Assembly (NCBI RefSeq): GCF_002796985.1
Contig: NZ_PEKX01000007.1
Coordinates: 1,230,284 to 1,294,283 of the forward strand
Source: Pseudomonas sp.
GTDB taxonomy: Bacteria; Pseudomonadota; Gammaproteobacteria; Pseudomonadales; Pseudomonadaceae
Direction of reading: 5' to 3'
DNA length: 64,000 nt
The first letter of the stretch is position 1, and every line of letters starts with the position of its first letter. The notes under the pieces were generated by a model that was given only the letters and a program-made list of their open reading frames with translations, was not told the origin of the DNA and ran no database searches. Made by a program: the position numbers and the translations under genes. Below are positions 49,197 to 56,823 of this stretch, in pieces.

Positions 49197-49748
49197 ATGT
49201 CCCTGCGTCATCTGTTTCAAGCTTCCGTCCTCGGCCTCGCCGCCGCCATCAGCCTGCCGGCCCTGGCCGATGCCGGGCACGCCTACGACTTCGGCAAGCC
49301 GGCCAAGGCCGCCCAGGCCACCCGCACCGTGGAGATCAAGCTGGGCGAGATGTTCTTCGAGCCCGAAAGCATCGACGTGAAGCCGGGCGAGACCGTGCGT
49401 TTCGTCATCCACAACACCGGCAGCCTGCTGCACGAATTCAACCTGGGCAGCGCCGCCATGCACGCCGGCCACCAGAAGGAGATGCAGCAGATGATGGACT
49501 CCGGGATGCTCACTCCCACCGGCATGCAGCACGACATGAGCCAGATGGATCATTCGAAAATGGGCCACGGCGACAAGCCGATGGGCCAGATGATGAAGCA
49601 TGACGACCCCAACAGCGTGCTGGTGGAGCCGGGCAAGACCGCCGAACTGACCTGGACCTTCAGCAAGGCCACCAGCCTGGAGTTCGCCTGCAACATTCCG
49701 GGGCACTACCAGGCCGGCATGGTCGGCAAACTCACCGTCAAGCCTTGA
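49197..49748 (+). CDS. Periplasmic cupredoxin with Met/His-rich insert
   Basis: 183 residues with a Sec signal (SLRHLFQASVLGLAAAISLPALA). The type I copper site is His79 (LLHEFNLG), Cys165, His170 and Met175 (FACNIPGHYQAGM). An insert of about 50 residues (86-136) between the first ligand and the rest is full of Met and His (HAGHQKEMQQMMDSGM; MSQMDHSKMGHGDKPMGQMM), suited to binding further copper. It corresponds to PA2807, whose product buffers periplasmic copper. AAGGAG precedes the start. It is 10 bp from copA and under the best CopR box, so it heads the copper operon. Confidence 0.93.
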   Translation: MSLRHLFQASVLGLAAAISLPALADAGHAYDFGKPAKAAQATRTVEIKLGEMFFEPESIDVKPGETVRFVIHNTGSLLHEFNLGSAAMHAGHQKEMQQMMDSGMLTPTGMQHDMSQMDHSKMGHGDKPMGQMMKHDDPNSVLVEPGKTAELTWTFSKATSLEFACNIPGHYQAGMVGKLTVKP

Positions 49749-49758
49749 GCGCGCCAAG

Positions 49759-51444
49759 ATGATCCGCGCAAGGGAATGGGCTCTGGGGGCGCTGCTGCTG
49801 GCACCGTTGGCGGTGCAGGCGGGCGTGTATGACCTGACGATTGGCGAGGGCGAGCTGAAACTGTCCGACGGCGCCCGCAAGGCGCTCACGGTGAATGGCC
49901 AGACGCCGGCACCGGAACTGCGCTTCAAGGAGGGCGAAGACGTCGAGCTGCGCGTCACCAACACCCTCGATCGCGACACCTCGCTGCACTGGCACGGGCT
50001 GATCCTGCCCTATACCCAGGACGGCGTGCCGGGCATCAGCTTCCCCGGTATCAAGCCCGGCGAGACCTTCACCTACCGCTTTACGGTGAAGCAGTCCGGC
50101 ACCTACTGGTACCACGCCCACAGCGACTTCCAGGAGATCGAAGGGCTCTACGGCCCGCTGGTGATCGAGCCGAAGGCGCGCGAGCCGTACCGCTACGACC
50201 GCGAGTACACCCTGTTGCTGGCCGACTGGCACGACACGAAACCGGAAACCGTGTTCGCCAACCTGAAGAAGCAGAGCGACTACTACAACCGCAACCAGCG
50301 CACCCTGGGCGACTTCATCGCCGACTCCAGCGCCAATGGCTTCATGGCGACCCTGCGTGACCGCCTGGACTGGGGCGGCATGCGCATGACACCGACGGAC
50401 ATCGCCGACATCGCCGGCTTCCGTTTCCTGGTCAACGGCCAGGACACGGAGCAGAACTGGACCGGCCTGTTCAAGCCCGGCGAGCGGGTGCGCCTGCGCA
50501 TCATCAACGGCTCGGGCATGAGCTACTTCGACCTGCGCATTCCCGGCCTGAAAATGACGGTGGTGCAGGCCGACGGCAACGACGTGCAGCCGGTGACGGT
50601 GGACGAGTTGCGCATCGCCGTGGCCGAGACCTACGACGTGATAGTCCAGCCGCAGGAAGACCGTGCCTACACCTTCTTCGCCGAAGCCATGGACCGCAGC
50701 GGCTACGCCCGCGCCACCCTGACACCGCGTGCCGGGTTGCAGGCCGAGGTGCCGACGCTGCGCGAACGGCCGCTGCTGACCATGGCCGACATGGGCATGA
50801 GCCACGAAGGTATGGATCACGGCGGTATGGCGATGGCGGGGCAGGGCGCCGACGCTGGCGCCGGGGACATGGCTGGCATGGATCACTCCAGCATGGCCGG
50901 CATGGACCATTCACAGATGGCGGGTATGGATCACTCGGCCATGGCCGCGCCGAAGTCCGACTACGCGCCGGGTAGCGGGCTGACGCCGCAGCCGGCCGAG
51001 CCAGGCAACCGCCTGCTGGTCTATGCGGACCTCAAGGCCATGCGCCCCTACGCTGACTACCGTGCGCCGGATCGCACCATCGAGTTCCGCCTGACCGGCA
51101 ACATGGAGCGCTACTTCTGGTCCATCGACGGCAAGAAGTACTCCGAGGCCGAGCCGATCCGCCTGACCTACGGCGAGCGGGTGCGCATCCGCTTCGTCAA
51201 CGACACCATGATGACCCACCCCATGCACCTGCACGGCATGTGGATGCAACTGGACAAGGGCAACGGCCGCTTCAACCCGCTCAAACATGTGGTCAGCGTG
51301 GCGCCGGGCAGCACCCTGGATGTCGATGTGCCTGCCGATGCGCTGGGCGAGTGGGCCTTCCACTGCCACCTGATCTACCACATGGCCGCCGGCATGATGC
51401 GCAAGGTCATCGTCGAGCCGGCCCCCGCCAGCGCCAGCCTCTGA
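49759..51444 (+). CDS. copA: Copper resistance multicopper oxidase CopA/PcoA
   Basis: 561 residues. The multicopper oxidase ligands are HWHG (77-80), the YWYHAHSDFQ segment, HPMHLHG and HCHLIYHMAAGM. A Met/His-rich loop with MDHSSM, MDHSQM and MDHSAM repeats (about 347-395) is the copper-binding stretch typical of CopA. The enzyme oxidises Cu(I) to Cu(II) in the periplasm. Odd points: the signal peptide MIRAREWALGALLLAPLAVQA has no twin arginine, whereas CopA/PcoA proteins are normally Tat substrates, and the ribosome-binding site is poor, which suggests coupling to the cupredoxin gene 10 bp upstream. PAO1 has pcoAB elsewhere (PA2065-2064, from memory). Confidence 0.93.
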   Translation: MIRAREWALGALLLAPLAVQAGVYDLTIGEGELKLSDGARKALTVNGQTPAPELRFKEGEDVELRVTNTLDRDTSLHWHGLILPYTQDGVPGISFPGIKPGETFTYRFTVKQSGTYWYHAHSDFQEIEGLYGPLVIEPKAREPYRYDREYTLLLADWHDTKPETVFANLKKQSDYYNRNQRTLGDFIADSSANGFMATLRDRLDWGGMRMTPTDIADIAGFRFLVNGQDTEQNWTGLFKPGERVRLRIINGSGMSYFDLRIPGLKMTVVQADGNDVQPVTVDELRIAVAETYDVIVQPQEDRAYTFFAEAMDRSGYARATLTPRAGLQAEVPTLRERPLLTMADMGMSHEGMDHGGMAMAGQGADAGAGDMAGMDHSSMAGMDHSQMAGMDHSAMAAPKSDYAPGSGLTPQPAEPGNRLLVYADLKAMRPYADYRAPDRTIEFRLTGNMERYFWSIDGKKYSEAEPIRLTYGERVRIRFVNDTMMTHPMHLHGMWMQLDKGNGRFNPLKHVVSVAPGSTLDVDVPADALGEWAFHCHLIYHMAAGMMRKVIVEPAPASASL

Positions 51445-51453
51445 GGAACCGCC

Positions 51454-52161
51454 ATGAAACGCATAGCAACGGTGGCCTGCGCGGCGACCCTGGGCCTGGC
51501 CTTGCCCGCCGAAAGTGCCGAGATGGACGACATGCCCATGGGCTCGCTGCTGATCCAGCGCCTGGAAAGCCGCTTCCACGGCAACGACCAGGCCCTGGGC
51601 TGGGAAGCCCAGGGCTGGTACGGCACCGATTACCAGAAATTGCGCCTGAAGCTGGAGGGCGAGCGCGACGCCGGCGGCCCGACCACCGATAACGAAGTGC
51701 AGCTGCTTTACCAGCGCATGGTCGCGGACTTCTGGGACTGGCAGGTGGGTGTGCGCCACGACGACCAGCCGGGACCGTCGCGCAGTTATGCGGTGCTGGG
51801 TATCCAGGGCCTGGCGCCGCAGTGGTTCGAGGTGGACGCCAACCTGTTTCTCAGCGAGCGCGGCGACCCGTCCCTGCGCCTGGAGACCGAGTACGAGCTG
51901 CTGCTGACCCAGCGGCTGATCCTGGAGCCGTCGCTGGAGTACAACCTGGCGCTGGCCGATGACCGCGACATCGGCGTGGGTGCCGGTGGCAGCGAACTGG
52001 AGGCGGGCCTGCGCCTGCGCTACGAAGTGCGCCGGGAGTTCGCGCCGTACTTCGGTTATGTCTGGAGCAAGACCTACGGCCGCAGCGGCGACATCGCCCG
52101 CGCGGAGGGCGAGGACGACGAGGAAGGCTACTGGGTCGCCGGTGTGCGGATGTGGTTCTGA
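51454..52161 (+). CDS. copB: Copper resistance outer-membrane protein CopB/PcoB
   Basis: 235 residues with a signal peptide (MKRIATVACAATLGLALPAES). The Met-rich leader is very short (EMDDMPMGS), compared with the long MxxM stretch in many CopB proteins. The rest is a beta-barrel of alternating strands: WEAQGWYGTDYQKLRLKLEG, WQVGVRHDDQPG, WFEVDANLFLSERGDPSLRLETEYELLLTQRL (in part) and a C-terminal aromatic (VAGVRMWF), the outer-membrane insertion signal. It is proposed to bind or pass copper at the outer membrane together with CopA. Nine bp separate it from copA. A REPIN lies just after it. Confidence 0.93.
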   Translation: MKRIATVACAATLGLALPAESAEMDDMPMGSLLIQRLESRFHGNDQALGWEAQGWYGTDYQKLRLKLEGERDAGGPTTDNEVQLLYQRMVADFWDWQVGVRHDDQPGPSRSYAVLGIQGLAPQWFEVDANLFLSERGDPSLRLETEYELLLTQRLILEPSLEYNLALADDRDIGVGAGGSELEAGLRLRYEVRREFAPYFGYVWSKTYGRSGDIARAEGEDDEEGYWVAGVRMWF

Positions 52162-52177
52162 CGCCTCTGCTGCTCTT

Positions 52178-52258
52178 CGTAGGAGCGAGCTTGCTCGCGA
52201 ACCGCCCAAGCATCGGCGTCGCGGGGAAACCCGTTCGCGAGCAAGCTCGCTCCTACAG
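52178..52258. repeat. REPIN: paired REP palindromes
   Basis: GTAGGAGCGAGCTTGCTCGC and GCGAGCAAGCTCGCTCCTAC form two intact arms around about 35 bp. It fills most of the gap between copB and queF and so separates the copper operon from the core gene that follows. Confidence 0.92.
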
Positions 52259-52362
52259 GTTTGGCATCCAGCTCGTCCGCGAGCTGCTGAAAGGGGCGGC
52301 GGACTTGTATACACTCGCCGCCTCGCGCCACCACCCGTATCGCCGATCCAGCAGGTCCCTAC

Positions 52363-53193
52363 ATGCAGCACCCCGCCGAACACTCGCCGCTGGGCAAATC
52401 CAGCGAATACGTCTCCACCTACGCGCCGGAGCTGCTGTTCCCGATCGCCCGCAGCACCAAGTGGGCGGAGCTGGGCCTGACCGCCCAGACTCTGCCGTAC
52501 CAGGGCGTGGACCTGTGGAACTGCTACGAGCTGTCCTGGCTGACCGCCTCGGGCAAGCCGGTGGTCGCCATTGGCGAGTTCTCGATCCCGGCGCAGTCGC
52601 CGAACATCATCGAGTCCAAGTCCTTCAAGCTCTACCTCAACTCGCTGAACCAGAGCGCCTTCGACAGCGCTGACGCCGTGCGCACGGTGATGGAGCGCGA
52701 CCTGTCTGCTGCCGCTGGCGCGCCGGTGGGCGTGCGTGTGCGCGGTCTGGACGAAGTGGCGAGCGAGGGTGTGGCCGTCATCGACGGCACCTGCGTCGAC
52801 GACCTGGACGTCGCGGTGGAGAGCTACGACCACCCACGCCCGGAACTGCTGCGCTGCGACGACACCCGCCGCGTCGACGAAGTGCTCTACAGCCACCTGC
52901 TCAAATCCAACTGCCCGGTCACCGGCCAGCCGGACTGGGGCACATTGGTCGTGGAATACACTGGCCCGGCGCTGGATGCCGCGAGCCTGCTGGCCTACGT
53001 CGTGTCCTTCCGTCAGCACCAGGACTTCCACGAGCAGTGCGTCGAGCGCATCTACCTCGACCTGCAACGCCTGCTGCAACCGACCCGCCTGACCGTTTAT
53101 GCGCGCTATGTGCGTCGTGGCGGCCTGGACATCAACCCCTATCGCAGCAGTGAAACCGTGCAGCCGGACAATCGCCGGCTGGTGCGCCAGTAA
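52363..53193 (+). CDS. queF: NADPH-dependent 7-cyano-7-deazaguanine reductase QueF
   Basis: 276 residues, the long (type II, bimodular) QueF. The catalytic cysteine is Cys184 in LKSNCPVTGQPDWG, forming a thioimide with preQ0; Asp191 follows in the same motif. The NADPH-binding QueF motif is in the other half (SPNIIESKSFKLYLNSLNQS). It reduces preQ0 to preQ1 in queuosine tRNA-modification synthesis. It corresponds to PA2806. It stands alone between the copper cluster and the convergent DUF4404 gene, with a strong shared terminator. Confidence 0.95.
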   Translation: MQHPAEHSPLGKSSEYVSTYAPELLFPIARSTKWAELGLTAQTLPYQGVDLWNCYELSWLTASGKPVVAIGEFSIPAQSPNIIESKSFKLYLNSLNQSAFDSADAVRTVMERDLSAAAGAPVGVRVRGLDEVASEGVAVIDGTCVDDLDVAVESYDHPRPELLRCDDTRRVDEVLYSHLLKSNCPVTGQPDWGTLVVEYTGPALDAASLLAYVVSFRQHQDFHEQCVERIYLDLQRLLQPTRLTVYARYVRRGGLDINPYRSSETVQPDNRRLVRQ

Positions 53194-53223
53194 CGGTCGG
53201 CGCGGCTGTAAAACGCGGATACG

Positions 53224-53250
53224 AAAAACCCGGCCTTGGCCGGGTTTTTC
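53224..53250 (+). terminator. Bidirectional terminator between queF and the DUF4404 gene
   Basis: AAAAACCCGGCC, two-base centre, GGCCGGGTTTTT: a 12-bp stem with A5 and T5 tracts, good for both strands. Confidence 0.92.
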
Positions 53251-53274
53251 ATGTCGGGAGAGCCTGTCCGGGAA

Positions 53275-53538
53275 TCAGATCCCCATGTTCGCCAGGCTCT
53301 GCACGATGGAGCGCAGTGTGCCGGCCAGCGTCGGATGGCTCGCCTCGAAGCGCTCCACGGCCAGGTTGACGTTGTCCATCAGGGTCTCGTCGGCCAGCGC
53401 CTCTTCGTTGGCCAACTGCAACTCGATGTCCTTGATCAGGGCTTGCAGCGAGGCGCGCTCCTCCTCGTTCAGCGGCGGCTGGCGTTCCAGCTGCTCGCGC
53501 AGGGCCTGGAGTTCTTCCTGGAGACGTTGGGTCGGCAT
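53275..53538 (-). CDS. DUF4404 family protein
   Basis: 87 residues from ATG 53538 (MPTQRLQEELQALREQLERQ); 15 further codons upstream have no support. It is a small acidic helical protein with a leucine-spaced N-terminal coiled coil and ends VERFEASHPTLAGTLRSIVQSLANMGI (in part), the DUF4404 pattern. It corresponds to PA2805. The role is unknown; it is cytoplasmic. It is 78 bp downstream of the HD gene on the same strand. Confidence 0.85.
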   Translation of the reverse strand: MPTQRLQEELQALREQLERQPPLNEEERASLQALIKDIELQLANEEALADETLMDNVNLAVERFEASHPTLAGTLRSIVQSLANMGI

Positions 53539-53616
53539 GGTGGTGTCCTTCTGCGGTACGTACGCCAAGATGGACCTCGCCACGCGGGGAAAAGGTCCAT
53601 CGCCATGCCCTTGAGC

Positions 53617-54198
53617 TTAACTCGCCGCGCGCACCCTTGCCTGATGCCGATCAACACGCAGGAGACGTCCGAGCAGGGGGAAGTAGTGCTCCAGCTCCGG
53701 TGTGCGCATGGCCGGGTCCTTGCCCAGGTCGTCCAGCCGACGCAGGGTCAGCGCGTCCTGGGAGAAAGGTGCCGTGAGGAAGGCACTGGCGCCGTGCTCG
53801 TCGAACGGCCCGCCCTGCAGTGCCAGACTCTGCCGCGAAGCCCAGGAAAGGCCGGCGTGGTAGGCCGGGTCCACCGCGCAGAGGTAACGTTTGGCGGCGA
53901 CGTGCAGGCGGATCGGCTGCCAGACGGAGTCAGGTAGCAGCTCGCGCAACAGGTTGGCGCCGAACTCCTCATGGCGCTGGTCCTGATCGTCGATCAGTTG
54001 CGGGTCTTCGTAGAGGTGGCCGATGTCGTGGAGCAGGGCGGCGATCACCAGGCTATCGGAGCAGCCGGCGCGCTCGGCCAGGGTGGCACATTGCAGTGCG
54101 TGCTCGGCCTGGCTGACGGCCTCGCCGTAGGGTTCGGCGCCGTGGCTGGCGAAGCGCTCGGCCAGTTCGTCGAGGAAGCGGTGGCGCTCGTGCTTCAT
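53617..54198 (-). CDS. HD-domain protein, phosphonate-degradation (PhnZ-like) type
   Basis: 193 residues. The HD metal ligands are His33 (SQAEHALQCA), His57-Asp58 (ALLHDIGHLYED), and a further His in QRHEEFGANLL. YLCAVDPAYHAGLSWASRQSL and the QGGPF stretch are typical of the HD proteins found in phosphonate operons, some of which (PhnZ) are di-iron oxygenases that break the C-P bond. It overlaps the HAD gene upstream by ATGA, and a GntR regulator of the phosphonate type is divergent. Together this suggests organophosphonate metabolism, although the HAD partner lacks its catalytic Asp. It corresponds to PA2804. Confidence 0.83.
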   Translation of the reverse strand: MKHERHRFLDELAERFASHGAEPYGEAVSQAEHALQCATLAERAGCSDSLVIAALLHDIGHLYEDPQLIDDQDQRHEEFGANLLRELLPDSVWQPIRLHVAAKRYLCAVDPAYHAGLSWASRQSLALQGGPFDEHGASAFLTAPFSQDALTLRRLDDLGKDPAMRTPELEHYFPLLGRLLRVDRHQARVRAAS

Positions 54199-54938
54199 GG
54201 CTTTTCTCCTTTCAGGCGGCGACCGGCGATGTCCTGCAGGCAGGAATCCAGCTCGCCCAGATGATCGATCACCGAGTGCACGCCGAGGCGATACAGGCCC
54301 AGCGTTGCCTGGGCGCGCAGGCGGTCACGGTCGAGGTTGCCGAGGGCGTCCCAGTCCCCCGGCGCGTGGCCGCAAAGGGGGCCGCTGGCGGCCAGGCCGA
54401 TGGTCCACAGGCCGGCGTTGAGGCCCGCCTGGAGCAGGCGGGGCTGGCCGCTGACCAGCACGCAGCCGTCCAGAGATTGACTGCCAAGCTGCATCAGTGC
54501 GTGCCAGCAGGAGTCCGGCGCTGGCCACTGGCGGCCGGCGATCGCCAGACCGCTGGCGAGGTGGTCGTCAAAGGCGGCAGCCAGGTGGATTGTGGTGTCG
54601 CTGGGTAGCTCGTCGAGCCAGGCGCAGGGCACGCCGCGCTGGTGCAATGCCTGCAGTGCGTCCAAAGCACCAGGGGTGGCCTCGGCGTGGTCCTGGGCGG
54701 CGGCGTCCAAGGCGGACAGGAAGCGGTTGCGCTCCTGGGGATCGGCGCAGCGGCCCAGGGCAAGGTCCAGGGCATCCAGCGGGGGCAGGGCGAGGGCGCT
54801 GGTCAGGCGCTCAGGCGGGCAATCGGGGCAGGTGCGTTGCAGGGCAACCGGCAGCGTCCTTGCGCCGAAGTCCACCAGGTCGCCCGACAGTCCGAACAGC
54901 AGGGTCGTGAAGCGCGGAAGGTCGGCGGTCGCGGGCAT
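54195..54938 (-). CDS. Phosphonatase-like HAD protein lacking the nucleophilic Asp
   Basis: 247 residues. Homology to phosphonoacetaldehyde hydrolase-type HAD proteins is seen in LALALPPLDALDLALG, HQRGVPCAWLDELP and AGLNAGLWTIGLAASGPLCG. At the N-terminus the expected F-D-x-x-G-T-x-x-D reads FGLSGDLVDFG: the nucleophile Asp is Gly and the following Thr is Asp. The enzyme should therefore not form the phospho-aspartate intermediate. It probably acts by binding rather than catalysis, or uses another chemistry. It corresponds to PA2803 and is coupled (ATGA) to the HD-domain gene. Divergent from the GntR regulator. Confidence 0.8.
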   Translation of the reverse strand: MPATADLPRFTTLLFGLSGDLVDFGARTLPVALQRTCPDCPPERLTSALALPPLDALDLALGRCADPQERNRFLSALDAAAQDHAEATPGALDALQALHQRGVPCAWLDELPSDTTIHLAAAFDDHLASGLAIAGRQWPAPDSCWHALMQLGSQSLDGCVLVSGQPRLLQAGLNAGLWTIGLAASGPLCGHAPGDWDALGNLDRDRLRAQATLGLYRLGVHSVIDHLGELDSCLQDIAGRRLKGEKP

Positions 54939-54989
54939 GGTGAGCTTTTCTGATGATTGGTCTAGGCCAGGCTAGCGGGGCAATGTGAC

Positions 54990-55050
54990 GGTCCGATGAA
55001 GTCCGCCGCCTTGCCGTTATAATCGCCGCGCCCTTTTGCGGAAGATGCCC
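54990..55050 (+). promoter_or_regulatory. Promoter of the GntR regulator gene
   Basis: A perfect TATAAT lies at 55018-55023, 27 bp before the chosen ATG, with a weak -35 (GATGAA at 54995-55000, 17 bp spacing). GGAAG at 55040-55044 is the ribosome-binding site. The divergent HAD-HD operon begins at 54938, so a regulator bound here could control both sides. Confidence 0.55.
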
Positions 55051-55767
55051 ATGCCGGCCGAGCCCATGCCTCATTACCTGCGCATCCGCGACCAGCTCGC
55101 GCAGGACCTCGCCAACGCCACCCTGAGCCAGCGCCTGCCCGCCGAGCGTGAGTTGGCCGAGCGCTTTGGCTGCACCCGCGTGACCCTGCGCGAGGCTTTG
55201 CAGCAGTTGGAGACCGAAGGCGTGCTGTACCGCGAGAACCGCCGTGGCTGGTTCGTCTCGCCGCCGCGCATCCGCTACAACCCGACCCGCACCACGGGCT
55301 TCATGGATTACGTCGAGGCCCAGGGCCGCGTGCCGCGTACCGAAGTCCTGGCCGCCGAACGCCGCGCCGCCGGGCCGGCATTGGCGCGGCGCATGGGGCT
55401 GGCGGAAGATGCTGAGGTGTTCCACATCCTGCGCCGGCGCTGGGTCGACGAGCGCCCGGTGATGCTGGAGGAAATCAATCTGGATGCGAGCTGGTGCCCT
55501 GGCCTGCTCGATCACGGGCTGGATACTTCGCTCACCCGCGTGTTGCGCGAACAGCTGGGGCTAAGCCTGTCGCGCTCCGAGCTGGCCATGCACTCTACGG
55601 CGCTGGTGGAGGCACGGGCCACGCCGTTGCAGCTCACGCCGGGTTCGCCGGGCCTCTACGTGGAACGCGCCAGCCATGTCGAAGACGGCCGGCTGGTGGA
55701 GTGGGATCAGGAGTTCTGGCGCTCCGATGCGCTGGAAATTGTCATCGACGCACGGTATCCGGACTGA
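55051..55767 (+). CDS. GntR/HutC-family regulator with UTRA domain (phosphonate type)
   Basis: 238 residues from ATG 55051, chosen because GGAAG is six bases upstream; two further in-frame starts lie 5' of it. The winged helix is at the N-terminus (HYLRIRDQLAQDL; QRLPAERELAERFGCTRVTLREALQQLETEG, in part), followed by a UTRA effector domain (GFMDYVEAQGRVPRTEVLA; LARRMGLAEDAEVFHILRRR; ERASHVEDGRLVEWDQEFWR). It corresponds to PA2802 and most likely represses the divergent HAD-HD pair in response to a small phosphonate-like ligand. The ligand is not known from sequence. Confidence 0.88.
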   Translation: MPAEPMPHYLRIRDQLAQDLANATLSQRLPAERELAERFGCTRVTLREALQQLETEGVLYRENRRGWFVSPPRIRYNPTRTTGFMDYVEAQGRVPRTEVLAAERRAAGPALARRMGLAEDAEVFHILRRRWVDERPVMLEEINLDASWCPGLLDHGLDTSLTRVLREQLGLSLSRSELAMHSTALVEARATPLQLTPGSPGLYVERASHVEDGRLVEWDQEFWRSDALEIVIDARYPD

Positions 55768-55848
55768 AGTGGCACTATGCTTTCTGCTGCAAGCAAGCGA
55801 AACGGCAATCCACGACCTTAAATCGAAGTTCTGCGATATCGGTCCGGG

Positions 55849-55877
55849 TCTGCAAACTCGTTTCGTCTCTATATAAT
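55849..55877 (+). promoter_or_regulatory. mlaA promoter
   Basis: TATAAT at 55872-55877 with TCTGCA at 55849-55854, 17 bp spacing. The transcript would have a leader of about 50 bases before ATG 55937, with GGAG as ribosome-binding site. Confidence 0.55.
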
Positions 55878-55936
55878 CTGCCCGCATAGCGGGGCCGCCC
55901 AGGCTGGCCCGAAAGACATTTACTGGAGAATTCCCG

Positions 55937-56641
55937 ATGCGCCAACCAGGCGTCCAATGGACGAAACGCTGCTTCAGCCTGCTCGCCGCCGCCGGCATTG
56001 CCATGGTCCCGTTCGTGGCCCAGGCCGCCAGCGAAGATGACCCGTGGGAAAGCGTCAACCGCCCGATCTTCACCTTCAACGACACCCTGGACACCTATGC
56101 GCTCAAGCCACTGGCCCAGGGGTACCAGTACATCACCCCGAACGTGGTGCAGGACGGCGTGCACAACTTCTTCGGCAACCTCGGTGACGTGAAGAACCTG
56201 GTCAACGACCTGCTGCAACTGAAATTCCAGAATGCCGGCGTCGATACCAGCCGCCTGCTGTTCAACACCACCTTCGGCCTGGCTGGGTTCATCGACGTGG
56301 CCACCCACATGGGCCTGCGCCGCAACGACGAAGACTTCGGTCAGACCCTCGGCCACTACGGCGTGGGCAGCGGCCCCTACGTGATGCTGCCGCTGCTGGG
56401 CCCGAGCACCCTGCGCGATGCGCCGTCGCTGATCCCGGACTCCTTCACCGAACCGTACCCGTACATCGACAACGTGCCGGTGCGTAACAGCCTGCGCGGC
56501 GTGGATGTGGTGGACACCCGCGCCGACCTGCTGAAGTCCGAGAAGCTCATCAGCGGCGACAAATACACCTTCATCCGCAACGCTTACCTGCAGAACCGCG
56601 AGTTCAAGGTCAAGGACGGCGAAGTCGAAGATGACTTCTGA
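55937..56641 (+). CDS. mlaA: Phospholipid-asymmetry protein MlaA (VacJ)
   Basis: 234 residues. MlaA sits in the outer membrane with porins and removes misplaced phospholipids from the outer leaflet. Family blocks are clear: DDPWESVNRPIFTFNDTLDTYALKPLAQGY (in part), VQDGVHNFFGNLGDVKNLVNDLLQ (in part), RLLFNTTFGLAGFIDVATHMGL and FGQTLGHYGVGSGPYVMLPLLGPS (in part). The signal peptide ends VPFVAQA-A, a signal peptidase I site; no lipobox cysteine is present, although MlaA is a lipoprotein in E. coli. The only early Cys (residue 12) precedes the hydrophobic core. It corresponds to PA2800. Confidence 0.93.
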   Translation: MRQPGVQWTKRCFSLLAAAGIAMVPFVAQAASEDDPWESVNRPIFTFNDTLDTYALKPLAQGYQYITPNVVQDGVHNFFGNLGDVKNLVNDLLQLKFQNAGVDTSRLLFNTTFGLAGFIDVATHMGLRRNDEDFGQTLGHYGVGSGPYVMLPLLGPSTLRDAPSLIPDSFTEPYPYIDNVPVRNSLRGVDVVDTRADLLKSEKLISGDKYTFIRNAYLQNREFKVKDGEVEDDF

Positions 56642-56823
56642 TCGGCCCTGAACGCAAACCTGCTTCTGTCCTCCAGCCCGCGCCATTGGCGGCGTGGGCT
56701 GCGCCTGCTTGAACCCTTGAGCGGATGGGAGTAGTGTCTGCGCCTTGTCGCGACCCACCCGCGCTGCTGTTCCCTAGAATGAGCGCCAAACCACAACCCC
56801 GGCGCCGTTTGCCTGGATGACCC

